The position numbers and the translations under genes were made by a program. From Hyphodiscus hymeniophilus (taxonomy: Eukaryota > Ascomycota > Leotiomycetes > Helotiales > Hyphodiscaceae), in NCBI GenBank assembly GCA_016508695.1, contig VNKQ01000020.1, positions 682,001 through 746,000 on the forward strand: a stretch of DNA of 64,000 bases. Direction: 5' to 3'. The notes beneath the pieces were generated by a model, which was not told where the DNA came from, ran no database searches, and saw only the letters and a list, made by a program, of their open reading frames with translations. Shown here piece after piece: positions 11,563 through 23,095 of this stretch; positions within the stretch are counted from its first letter, which is position 1, and each line of letters opens with the position of its first letter.

Positions 11563-14500
11563 TAATCGAATTAATATATATACAATTATTAGAGATTAAC
11601 GTAGTAAAACCTAACTTAGTAAGAACCTTATATAGTATCTCGTACTAGAGTTTAAGCAATTACTTGAGATTATAAATCGATTTAAGTAATCTATAAACTT
11701 ATTCCTTTAAGAGTTTTACTCCTTTAAGTATATAACCTAGTAGCAATTCGCTATAAACTAGGCCGTCGATTTCGCTATTTAAGAACGCTATAACTACGTT
11801 TATTTAATTAAGTTCGAGATTAAATATCGTAGCTAGCGTAATAAGTATCTTTTATAACGTATTTTTATAAACGCTAGCGTAAGTTTAATTGTAATTAATA
11901 CTTTCTTACTAGCGAAACCCTTATAAAACGTATTGGGATTTATACTTTTTAATAAAGCCGTCCTTATCTCTCTTCGTCTTAAAGACTAACTTACTACTTA
12001 GTACTCGTAAGCCTAATAATACCTCCGATCTCTTTACTACTTCCCAAGTACTATTATTATTATAATTCGTATACTTAGTCTTAATCGAGGTATACTAGTT
12101 TGCCTTATTAGGTCTTAATAAAGCTTTCTTAATAGTTTGAGAGTCGTTAGAAAGAGTAATAAAAGCAGTTAATTTAAAGGCAATTTCGTAGGAATAGAGT
12201 ATACTACTCTCTATAGTATGTAATCGAGTTGTTTTCTCAAATTCCGGCTTTTATTTATATATCTTTTTCTTTTTAACCTTTTTAATAGTAATAGAACTAT
12301 TATTAGTAGCGTTAGTAACGTTAGTATTACTCTCTAATATAATAGTTTAATTATCGTCTAATAGCTAGAATAGCCTATACTTATTATTATCCTTTAGTAG
12401 TTTAATATTATAATTATAATTAAATAGTATTACTAATTGTCTAAGAGTCTCCGGAATATTAATACCTTATAGTAGCAAGGTCTCTTTAATAATAAGAACT
12501 TATATATTTAGAGTTTGTATAATACCTTTACCCTTATTATTATAAGATCTTAGTATAATGTTAGAGAGTAAAAGAAGTACTAGAATTACTAATTCTAGCG
12601 CCGATTTATTAAATTTGATATTAGAGAATCTAATAATCTTATCCCCTTTACGTATAAGTATATAGATTCGATAGATATACTTTCTTTTATAACTAATTAA
12701 AATCCTTACTTTAATACAAGAAATTATCTTCCGGCTAAAGGTTTTGTCTTAAATAGGAATTTATACGTAAGCCTTATAACTTAGTACTCGAAAATAAGAG
12801 ACTAAGGGAACGTAATTAATATTAGGCTTTATTTGATTTATAAAGGCTTAATATAGAGTTATGCCTTTAAGTGCCTTTATTATAGTACAATTTGTAATTG
12901 TAACTATTACTTTTAGAATTTTTAACTAAAGGAAATTAGGGGTTTTTATCTCAATTATAATAGTATATACTCTCTTTACAAGTATACAAATTAATCGTTT
13001 AGAAGTAAAATCTTATTCTAGAGTATATAGAGTAGTAATCTTAAGATTAGCCCTAATACGTTAAGTTAAGGCTTTAATCTAATTAATTATAAATTCTTTA
13101 TTACTATCGATTCGAAAGCTATTAATATTAATATTATATTATATATCGAAGTACTTAATAATCTACTTAATCGCGTTAAACGCCTAGTTCTTATATTTGT
13201 AAATCTAAACCTATTGCGTAATACTAGCGTTATTTATATAAACTACGGCTTAATACTATCTATTAATACTATTAGGTTTAATTCTTATAATATTAATATA
13301 AATCTTCTTTTTTACTTTAGTTTTATATATATAAGGTCTCTTACGAGTCTAATATAAAGGTTTTACTAGTTTGTAGGCCTTATAAACCTTAGTAACTATA
13401 AGGTCTAAATTCTCTATAAATTCTATACTTATAGTAATCTTTAAGGTATTACGTATATTAGTAAGTCCCAAGTATATAAAACGTTAGTAATATAGTTTAA
13501 TATTTGGCTTTACGGTTTCTAAGTTTACAAGAAACGTATAGCTTCGAGGTTCCTCGATAATAAACAAGTTATCGAGTTAATAAAGAATAGTATTATATAG
13601 GCTAAGTAAATTATCGTTGCGAATTATACTCCCCAAATTTAGTAATTTCTTGCCAGAGAAGAGATTAGTATTATTATTAGGCATATATAGAGTATCTTTA
13701 AGTGTGAGAGTACTAATCGTACTATTAGGAAAGGGATAGCGTAATATAACTGTTCCTCGTTCTATAGGACGTACTATACCCCCTATCGTACAAATTATAG
13801 GGAAGGCTTTTTCGTTAGAGAGATCAGGTTAATTAATATTATAGAAATCGGCTTCCTCGATACAAGCTATAAGGGAGAAGTTAGAGTTCTTATTTATAAG
13901 TTCTTTCTTCTTAAATTCTACTATTTTGACTTCTTTCTTTATATACTTATTATTAGTTTGTATATACTACTTCTTACTAGTTTTCTTTTCTTATTCTTTA
14001 CGAGCCTTCTCGTTATAGTTATTATAGCAATTCTAGTCGTAATTATTCGAGTTATAATACTTATACTTTAACTTCTTCTTATTACTCTTTTTCTAATTAA
14101 AGGGTTTCTTCTTATCCTTTAAATAAGGTTTACTATTATATATAATAATCTTAGTTACTAATTTAACGCGAGATTTATTAATTAGATCTTTTATAATTGC
14201 TTTTAGTATAAGAGGTATTATCGACTTAAGTATAGCGTATTATTATTAAGCCTATTCGGAGTATTCCTTTAACAAACTTATTATATATATAATAGAATAC
14301 TAATCCTTAATATTAGTTTTCTTTAGAGACTCAAGTTGGCTTTTAGAGTTATTAAAAGTAGCGCGGTATTTAGTAATATCTTTATATTAGTTAAAATTAA
14401 TTCGATAATAGTTTTTAATATAACTTTAAAGTAATACTTTACTAGTACCTTAATATTAGTATTTAAGGGCTTCTTATATTGCGAGTCTAATTATAAGACC

Positions 14501-15137
14501 TTTAATAGTAAAAGAGTAATCTATAAGAATATTATTTATAATTAAAAGCTTTATCTTTCTATCTTTAGCCTTTTAATTTAAGTAAACCTTTAATTTATCT
14601 TAGTTTATATTATTGTTATCTTTATTAACGAACTCTAGTACCTTTGCTTTCTTTTATAGCTATTTGCTAAGGCTATTACTTTTTATAGCTACTTTTATAG
14701 CTTGTCGCTAATTATTATAGTTAATAGAGCCTTTTAGCTTTAATTAACTCGAAATCGTAAGGGAATCGCCGCTTATTATTATAATAATTAATCTAAGAGG
14801 ATTAGAAATTATAAGGTTCGAGAAATTCGAATTCGAGTTTGTAATACTCGAGTGAAAATTTATAAGTATAATATATAATAGAGGCGTAAGTATCTAATTA
14901 TATAGACTACTTTAATTTCTTATAAGAGTAGCTTCTAGTATCTAAAATAACCCTAAATTATTTACTTTGTCGTCGCTATTACTTATTTATAATTAATAGA
15001 ATTACTATTACTCCCGTAACGCGTTTTACTAAAAATCGTATATTATTAGAATTATAGTTACTCTCGTAACTCGCTTTAAGCAATTAATAAAATTAGTACT
15101 AAAAAACCCTTAGTAATATACTACCGGGCTTATAACC

Positions 15138-15331
15138 TATTAGAAGTTACAATTCAAGTAAAAGTATTATATTAGGAATAATACTAAGTAATTAAGTTAA
15201 ATTAATTAAATAATAATATAGTAAGAAGAACTAGAGTTAAGCTTAAGGTTCTTCGCCGGTTACGATCATGTGACGCGCTAAGCCCGATTAGGGGAGGTCC
15301 ATGCGGGTAGAAGGAATCCTATATTCTAATA
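15138..15331 (-). repeat. Copia 5' LTR (194 bp)
   Basis: Partner of 3441-3634 with the same length. Its inner half keeps more C and G (GGTTACGATCATGTGACGCG), so it has escaped mutation more than the other copy. Confidence 0.9.
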
Positions 15332-15639
15332 AGTTCTCTTATTATCTTAGTCCCAAGTAAGATAAAGTACTAAAGAAGTTTATCTTTAGTAAGCTCTTTG
15401 AGTAAGTCTTTAAAGTCTAATATTTCGTTTTCTTATTATACGTCTTAAGTAGATTTCTTATATATTTTTATTATAAGTTTAATATCTCTATTAGTTAATT
15501 CCTTATAGTTACTCTAATTATTACTATCCGAATCGCTAATACTAAGGTATTCGAATTCTAAATCTACTTTTTCTTAAGTGATTTCTATAAATAAGGGTTA
15601 TAATATAACGTATAACTATATTAGTTTATTATATTTACT

Positions 15640-16644
15640 TTTTCCTTAGATAGTTACTACGAGTTTACTTCTTTATAGGCATTCTTCTTAGAATCCGCCT
15701 CTCGACTTACCCCTTTATAATAATCTTTTGTAAGTATTTCCGTTTATATAATAGTTTCGGGCTATATACCCTAGTTTATTATAATTAAAGTATATACGTT
15801 CTTATATATACTTTTACTTCTTAGTAGGGTTAAGTTCCTTAAACGTAGTATTTAATTTTATAGGGTCTCCTTTCTTATAAGAGTTATTATATTATAGGTA
15901 TTCTTTTCTCCCTTTACTTATATATTTATAAGTTAAATAAGACTTTCCCTTATATTCTAATTTTAATTTATATTAGTTATTATCTATTTTATACGCAATT
16001 ATAACGAGTAATTCTATTATATTAGTTTCTCTTTTATATTATAGAAGTTCTTCCTTAATAAAGTCCTTTAGTCTCTTCTTATACTAGTAGTATAAGGTAC
16101 TATTATCTTATCCTATACAAGTAAGTATTATTAGAAGTTACGGGTATACGAGGTAGCTAACTCTTTTTATTATAAGTTCTTAATAGCTTATTTTGCTTTT
16201 ACTTTTTCGTTTATTATACTAAAGTTTATTCGTAGTTTATTAAGGAATTTATCTTATATTCTAAAGATCTTTAGAGTAGTTTTTTATATAGCCTTAATAG
16301 GTTATTCCTTATCGTTAGTATTAGTAAGATAGTTCTCTAAGAACCCCTTAACCTAATTAAGTGCCTTTTCTTTTAATATAATTATAACCCAAAGGACTCG
16401 TTTTATTAGAGACTTAAAACGTTCTCTAATAAATTTAATATATAACTAAAGCTATAAGATAAATCTCTAAAGCTAGTTTCGTTCTTTTATAAACGGTTCG
16501 ACCGTTTTATATTTAATATTCTTATTGATTTCCCTTACTATCGTAAGTCTTTCCCTTATTATAATTTATAAGTGCTTTTATTATTATAAGTCTTTTAGGT
16601 TCCTTTGCCCGATTACCCCTAGAACTTCTTACTTTTAAAGACAT
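15640..16644 (-). pseudogene. Gag relic of the host (gypsy-like) retrotransposon
   Basis: From the minus-strand ATG at 16644 the reading starts MSLKVRSSRGNRAKEPKR and continues with repeated TAA/TAG stops at positions that look like former Gln codons. At 15747-15793 lies a CCHC zinc-knuckle skeleton now reading YFNYNKLGYIARNY. Each metal-binding Cys and the His have become Tyr, changes explained by single transitions. It is cut at 15337 by the copia insertion and would continue at 3435. Confidence 0.6.
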
Positions 16645-16892
16645 TATTACTTAATTAACGTATACTCTAGTACTTATTAGTATTAGTACTTAAAGTATAA
16701 TAAACCTCGACTCTTAATAGTAAATTATAGGCAAGTTAGTTAAGTTAAGTAAGTACTAAGTAGGGAAGCTAGTTAGTAGTTAAGCGTTATATAACCGTTA
16801 CGAGTTACTAAGTATATATAAAGATACTTTATTTGAGTTAAGTATAAAGCTTTTATTTACTAAGGAAATATTATTTGCTTATATAAAACTTT

Positions 16893-17049
16893 TGTAACCC
16901 GGGATTAATACGATTAGTTAGATTAGTATTCTAATCCTCTTAAGACGACTAATCTAATTACGTGACTATAAAGTAGCTTCTACTCCCGTAATCTCTACTT
17001 ATAGTTCTCTTATAGCCTAGCTACCGAGCCTTAGGCCATGAATTGTCAT
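16893..17049 (-). repeat. Possible LTR of the host gypsy-like element
   Basis: A stretch of higher GC begins TGTAACCCGGGATTAATACG and lies upstream (minus-strand sense) of the gag relic, the expected place for a 5' LTR. The partner LTR was not found and the boundaries are approximate. Confidence 0.35.
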
Positions 17050-19550
17050 ATGGTTATAATAATAACCTAATAGTATTATAAGAATAATTAGTATAAAAAC
17101 TTTTCCGTTACTTACTTTATTAATAATAAGACTTATTTTAAAGTTAAGAATACTAAATAATATCTCTAGTCGCAACAAATAATAATAGGTTAATTAACTC
17201 TTAAGATTCCTTTTAAAGGTCTATATATAAAATTAACTATTTAAAGAGAGGTATATTTAAAGCTAAAAAGGAAGGTATTAACTCGTCGTCGCGTAATAAA
17301 GGTTTTTAACTCTTTTTCTTATTATTCTCAAAGGTACTACTATTCTTATTCTCGATCTTAATCTCTTAGATATCGTTAGTCTTATTAATCGTATTAGTCT
17401 TATTAGTCTTATATATACTTATACTCTCGTTTATAATCTCTAGTTTAAAATAAAGAAAGGGGGAGGTTATTAAAGAAAGTTAATAACTTAATCGAAATAT
17501 TTAGTAATTTAAAGGCTTTTAGTCCCCTAAATCCCTTTATACTAGAAGTTCTTCGAGCGTTACTTCTTTAGCCTATTTCTCTCCCTCGATTAATAATACT
17601 ATTAGAAAGAGATTATAACTTAATATTAGAGTATCCATAAAAGCGATTAATATATAAAGGTGTCTTTACTTCTAGTAATAAACACTTACTTTATAGCTTA
17701 ATCGAGAAGGCTCTAATATAATAATTAAATATTAATAATATTAAGGGATTAAAAGTAAATATAGTTCTTAAGATTAGTTTTCCTCTAAGCCTATTAAAAC
17801 AAGTTTAATATATAATTCTTGCCTTTAAAGAGTACTAAAAGAATACTTTAAGTAAAGAAGAGGTCTTAAATAACTTTATTAATCTTAAATTAAATTTTAA
17901 AGTTTAGTTCGATTAACTTAGTAATATAAAGGCTAACCCCTTATAAGTGCCTTTAAAGGAAAAAGTAAGTAACGATAACGATAATAACGATTAAAGGCCC
18001 TTTATTAATAATAAATAATTTAATTCTAGTTTTAATTCTAGTTTTAATTTTATTAATATTAATATAAAAGAAGTAACTATAATAATTATTATAGGGAAGT
18101 AATTACTTGGATTTTCGTAGTTTTTATAGTTAACAAGTAATCTACTTACTATTTTCTTATATTACTTATAATAGCTATAACATAACGAATTTATTTAATT
18201 ATAAATATATAAATTAATTAATATTGTATAAGTATATAAATCCCTGTTTTTGTATTTATAAATTTCGTTATAATTATAAAGTTATACTATATTGTATTTT
18301 TTTGCGGATATTATAGAATCTTACGATTTTCTAAATAAGTAAGAGGTTTTTATTTATCTTATTACCTTTTTATTAATAACAAAAGCAATTATAAGTATTA
18401 TTCTATACGAGTTATAATATTTGAAAGGTCTTTATTTATTTTATTTATAGCCTAAGTATTAAAAGTATCCCCTTGCGTTAAGGCGCGTAATTAGCCCTTA
18501 GCTAATTATTTAGACTACTTTATATAAAAACCCTTTAAATTGTAATTACTCTCTTTCTAACTACTTTTATTATTACTTAATATATACTTTTAAATTATAA
18601 AGGCTCTCTTTAATAAGATTTAATTTCGGGGAGTATAAAAGTAGGAATTTAAGAGTAACTTTATATTAAGTATAAAGGTTAATAATACGTTATTTTTTAT
18701 AGATTCTATAATTGTTTATTATAAGTATATTACGGTTACTAGAAAACCTATTTATATAAAGAAAAAGAGAGAATTCAAGCTAATATTTAAATATCTTTAT
18801 AATAATACCTCTTTAAAAGATAATTATATATAAGTAATTATTAAGAATATATATAAGAAGAATACTCTAATACTTCGATCTCTTAAATTACTTTTTTACT
18901 CTTATAAGCTAGCCTCTAAGGGATTAAAACTACTAATAATAAGTAGTTCTCTCGTTTAATATAATCTTATTATAAAATATAATTCGTTTTGCGTCTTATT
19001 ATATTATTCGCTATCTTTAATTAATAAGTAAAGCCTTTAACTACTCTAGTATAATAAGCGTAATAACCTTATATATATACTTAATTTTCTTAAGTACTTT
19101 CGAGATATAAGGAATAATAAGTTTAAAGTTATATTCTAAATAAATATAGTTTATAATTTCGTCGAGAAATAGCTTTAAGTCTATAATTAGAAAATCTTAT
19201 ACGAATATAATAATTTAAGGGGTATATTAAGGTTTAGGACTTAGTTTACAAGTTAAAAGAATTATATTACCCCTAGTTCTCTTTTATATTTACTTTTTAC
19301 GCTCTAATATCGATTTATATATAATATTATAAGTAATTACTAGTTTATAAGGATTATATAAGGGGTTTATATAAAGTAGAAAATCGATTTTAGTAGCGAT
19401 ATATCGAGGGAGTCTAAGGGCTATTTATAATTCAAGTAAATAATTAAAGGAGTCTTTACGAGTAATTTAATTAACTTACGAGCTTAAAATAATTGGAATT
19501 AATTTAGTTATTAATATTATATAAATTATCAATAGTAATTATCGTCGTTA
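17050..19550. other. Unassigned AT-rich transposon-like sequence
   Basis: About 2.5 kb of stop-riddled AT-rich sequence with no recognisable domain or flanking repeats. It is probably an older element mutated beyond hand recognition. Confidence 0.5.
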
Positions 19551-19559
19551 AAAATCACG

Positions 19560-20289
19560 CGCATGCCATTTCGCCTATTTTGGGCCCAAATTACGCTAAG
19601 CCCGCAACCGATAGTAGTTGTGAGTAAAATAGAGTTTGGGAATATTTTAGAGTCTAAAGTACAAGCGAGACAAAAGAAAGGTCGAGGAAGAAGTCCTATT
19701 CTACCGAGTACCCACAGCGCGACATTGTAAACAAATTCAGCTGATGTAATAGATGTTGTGGGATTTTAGTTTCGATATTTTGGAGAGTGTAACTTTGTCC
19801 AGGGCTAAAATACCGAGTGATCCCACCAAACTTCAAGAGATGCGTTCAACACTAGGTTGTACTGGCTGCTGCAACTGGACTCGAGGATTCCCGGCGGAGC
19901 ACCATGTACTTTAAAAAACAATTAGTCATGCGCACGAAAACTTCTGGGTAGCTTCTATAAGGCGTAGCCATGATGTTTATTACAGCACATGAAGATTGTC
20001 GCCAAAATTAGCGACATATCAAGTTCAACATGACAATAGCTCAAGACCCTTCGCGGATAAAAATCCAACAAGTCTTGATGTGTATATCCATCAAAATTTA
20101 TATGCGATTACTTAGGATTGTTAGTGGTTGTCCGATGAAGCACGTTTCATGACTTACCTTCCTCAGAGTATTCCCACTTTCCACATATATTTTGGCCATT
20201 CTCCTATCAGTGACCACATCGCGTGGTTATTCAACATCTCCATAAGACCACCCTGTTGTTGCGCTTACAGTCCCAAAATACTCGGGCCT
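19560..20289. other. Intergenic, nothing recognised
   Basis: Normal composition resumes at about 19556 (CGCGCATGCCATTTCGCC). No supported gene was found before the acyltransferase gene that ends at 20290. Confidence 0.5.
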
Positions 20290-21468
20290 TCATTCCGGCA
20301 TGCAAAAAACTTTCCCATACTGACTCTTCGGCAGTGAGTAAAACAAGAACCCAAACACCCAGATATACCCAATGGGTCTACTCACGAACCCCATGATTTT
20401 ATACTTCCTCTTCAGCCTCTTGAAAACGGCCTGGACAGCAGTCTCTAACAAGACAGCCACGTAATGACTCGCATAAAACCTCACTTCTTCTACCCATCCA
20501 CAGGAAAATCCAAGCTGTCGAAGCGTGATCCCATGTACAATTCCAGAAAGAACAAACACGAATCCATTAACAAACAGCTTTCCCCATAGGCTGTTCCGAG
20601 GAAGGTGTAGGATGGAAAGAGAAATGAATTTCCCAAAGGATGTGTAACTGCGATATACTAGCCGGTGCCAGAACTTCCCCCAGAAGCCGCGTATGGAGGT
20701 CGCTTCGGTAATGGAGCCGTACAGGGAGGGCCAATCTGAGGAGGAATCAAGCCCCATGCCGACGAAGAGAATGGCAAGGATGTGATGAAGTCTGGTATAT
20801 AGCGAGTATGAGGTCCATATCCAATGGAAGACTAGCCAGATACGAATGGTTGTTTCGCGGAGCGTAACGGTGGAAAGGCGGCGGAAGTAGGTTTGTCTTG
20901 AAGGCAGCATGTCATAGATGTCAATTGGTTCTATGTATTGTGGGAGGACGATATCATAGAGATAGCTGTAGCACTGGTCAAGGGCGTAGATGGCGAGTAG
21001 TGAGAGAGCGCGCTTGCGAAGAAAAAGGAAGCGAGGAGAACGAAGCAATGCCCTAACGTCTGTACTGGGATACGTAGAACTTTCCTTATGGGATTCAGTT
21101 AAAGATCCACGTTCCGCTGATCTATGTACATCGGGTACTTCTCGATAGGTGGCGATGAATCGAGCGTTGAATAGCATTCTGTATGCTGTCCGCCATTGAA
21201 ATGAGCCGGTGCCCTTAGGCAAAACGTAATTCTCCATACACAGAGCGCAGGTCATGTGCGAGATGTAGAATAGTATGAACATGGCTATGGTGTCAGTTCC
21301 ATGGATTCCAAGATTTGCGTCAGAGATATTGCGGAAGGCGAGAGCTGAGGTTAGAATGAGGCCGGCATTCAAAGCGGGACGGTACCTCTGGGGAGAATTT
21401 AGACCTACAATGCCGAATATCATGGACATTGCGAAGTGAGTGGCCGTGGCAACGGCTGTAGAGATCGC
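20290..21468 (-). CDS. Wax-synthase-like MBOAT acyltransferase
   Basis: An integral-membrane O-acyltransferase of the fungal wax synthase domain family (MBOAT superfamily). Members move an acyl group from acyl-CoA to an alcohol, and several act on secondary metabolites. The protein has many hydrophobic segments. Toward the C terminus comes the family block SIRGFWGKFWHRLVYRSY, followed by FVFVLSGIVHGI with the conserved MBOAT histidine. The first ATG in frame is at 21468 (MAISTAVATATHF), giving 392 residues. The frame stays open upstream to about 21590 without an ATG, so a short 5' exon or a slightly different N terminus is possible. It stands alone between a transposon block and the cti6-like gene. 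The true substrate cannot be read from sequence. Confidence 0.75.
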   Translation of the reverse strand, partial: AISTAVATATHFAMSMIFGIVGLNSPQRYRPALNAGLILTSALAFRNISDANLGIHGTDTIAMFILFYISHMTCALCMENYVLPKGTGSFQWRTAYRMLFNARFIATYREVPDVHRSAERGSLTESHKESSTYPSTDVRALLRSPRFLFLRKRALSLLAIYALDQCYSYLYDIVLPQYIEPIDIYDMLPSRQTYFRRLSTVTLRETTIRIWLVFHWIWTSYSLYTRLHHILAILFVGMGLDSSSDWPSLYGSITEATSIRGFWGKFWHRLVYRSYTSFGKFISLSILHLPRNSLWGKLFVNGFVFVLSGIVHGITLRQLGFSCGWVEEVRFYASHYVAVLLETAVQAVFKRLKRKYKIMGFVSRPIGYIWVFGFLFYSLPKSQYGKVFCMPE

Positions 21469-21516
21469 CATACTGCCCAGAAATACGAAAAAATATGGAC
21501 GAATTGTTCGACTCAA

Positions 21517-23095
21517 AGAAAGGTGTGAAGGGTGACAAAAGCAGCCCGAAGCTAGCAGGTTGCTGAGTACTTGTACTAGATGCAGTTATATAAATATAAC
21601 CACACTTGCAGTGCTCCAGGCAATGTCCAGAGTCTATGAGTGAGACTCCTCAATTCCATAGTCTCTGCTTGGCGTCTGAAGTCAAGACGTATACATAAAT
21701 CATCCAGGATCCAGCAGGTATTGTTTCGTCCGTAGGAATTGTACTGGGCGGCAAAGGATGCCTCCGCCACTCCTTTGTTTCCCCTCCTCAACTCTCCCTT
21801 GTAAGACCTAGTGTACACAGGGAGTAAGAAGCTGGCCGGGGGTTCTGCCCCAGTATTTGAAAGAGAGGCATTAATCAACATAATTCGTAGATCCCCAGGT
21901 ACATTTACTGAGGAAGAAAGGGAGGTATGAATGTATACTTCTTACGAATCTAAAAAAATATGCTCGATGTTATCCTTATTCGTCGAGCAAATAGCGATAG
22001 TGGTTGTGTAAAGGCACTTACTAGAGCGATTAGAGAAAAGCTTTACCATAAATGAATTCTAGTTCACCAGGTTAGAGAGCGACGATGACACAACGACGAC
22101 GTGGTAGGGACGGCGGGGAGCCACGACCTTGGCATATGATCTCAACGAGTTGGGACGAGGGCCCCTTATGACCACCTGCTTGTCTTACGACTTTGTTAGG
22201 TTCAAGGCAAACAAACTTTACTCAAAAAGTGCCTGTCTGCTCTTCTCTTACAAGTACCTAAGTGAGGCTTGGCCTTACAGGTTGCGAGAAAGCAGAAATA
22301 TCCATGTTTTGGAATGCGCTTCCTGGGCGAGTTTCGCGAACCTTATTTTGACGATACGGTGTTGAGCTTCTATTCCAGCTGGTCAGCCTTTGCCTGGTGT
22401 GCATGCCAATCTTACGATGGTGGTAGAGTAAGATGTCAGATAAGATGTTGGGGGTTGGAAGGAGGCGATTTTGTTATCAGTATGTATTTTGTTATCAGTA
22501 TGATGCTATTTTTCTCTCGCCCTTTCGAGCTTTTTTTAAGACACTTCCAGGCGCATTTTCTGCTCATTGTGCGAGAGTATCATGATATTTATATGAACAT
22601 GTTGAAGCTCCTTTCTAGTGTGTCTCTATCCACGAGGACACGCTACAAGGGCATCTCCACTGACTCGTGCCATTCTGAATCCGATCGGATTACCGCACGA
22701 GGCTGTTCCTGGTGAGCGTGGACGGTGATAATCATAGTTGGGCTTCTTGCGACTTATTGCTGAAAGCTTTTCTCGTGGCGACCGTCCCAAGGCTGCTATA
22801 GAGTTATGCCTATCTTAGTTCTCCATGGCTACAAGCCCATGAATTAATCTACAAAACTCTTCCCAATTCCGGCTCGACTCCCAATACATACACCGTATGA
22901 TACACGTTAGGACCATGAAAATGTCTCACTAAAGCAAGCCATGAACAAACGATAATTTCCTAAGACGTGGGGTATATCACAGAGCAACAAGCGCCTCATA
23001 TCATGTAAAAGACGAACCCCGCACCTCAAACCCAGTTTCTCCCGTCATTATTGCGCAGGCCTCCGAGCATTTTAAAATGAACCCTTTCAATCACA
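21517..23095. other. Intergenic region, no supported gene
   Basis: Several open frames exist (for example 22269-22715 plus and 21576-21881 minus), but none shows family resemblance or coding character. A 16-base direct duplication, TTTTGTTATCAGTATG, lies around 22470-22503. Regulatory sequence for the acyltransferase gene is expected at the left end. Confidence 0.4.

Larger units (their letters stand above)
3441..15331 (-). mobile_element. Copia-type LTR retrotransposon, degenerate, split by a gypsy insertion
   Basis: Two 194-bp LTRs (3441-3634 and 15138-15331) are flanked by the 5-bp target duplication AGTTC (3436-3440 and 15332-15336). Without the nested gypsy element and one copy of its target duplication, the element is about 5.3 kb. 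On the minus strand the sequence next to the right LTR starts GGTTATAAGCCCGGTAG, a plausible tRNA primer-binding site, so the right LTR is the 5' LTR. The reverse transcriptase box around 11525-11560 reads SIVSTYVNDFLIV-like on the minus strand, with the second Asp of YVDD replaced by Asn. The element is non-functional. Confidence 0.9.
2660..19550. other. AT-rich, RIP-like block of nested dead retrotransposons
   Basis: Composition shifts sharply to strongly AT-rich, TpA-dense sequence with stops in every frame, and returns to normal at about 19550. The content is a gypsy-like relic split by a copia element that is split by a gypsy element, plus unassigned sequence at 17050-19550. Coding remnants show C-to-T and G-to-A changes (Cys to Tyr, Asp to Asn, Gln to stop), as RIP would produce. 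No live gene is seen. Confidence 0.85.

Noticed and set aside
21576..21881. 101-codon frame as a 5' exon of the acyltransferase gene
   Set aside because: No donor-acceptor pair joined it to the downstream frame in phase.
22129..22715. Overlapping plus-strand frames up to 148 codons
   Set aside because: Odd composition, no domain, no conserved-looking motif, and no exon partner.
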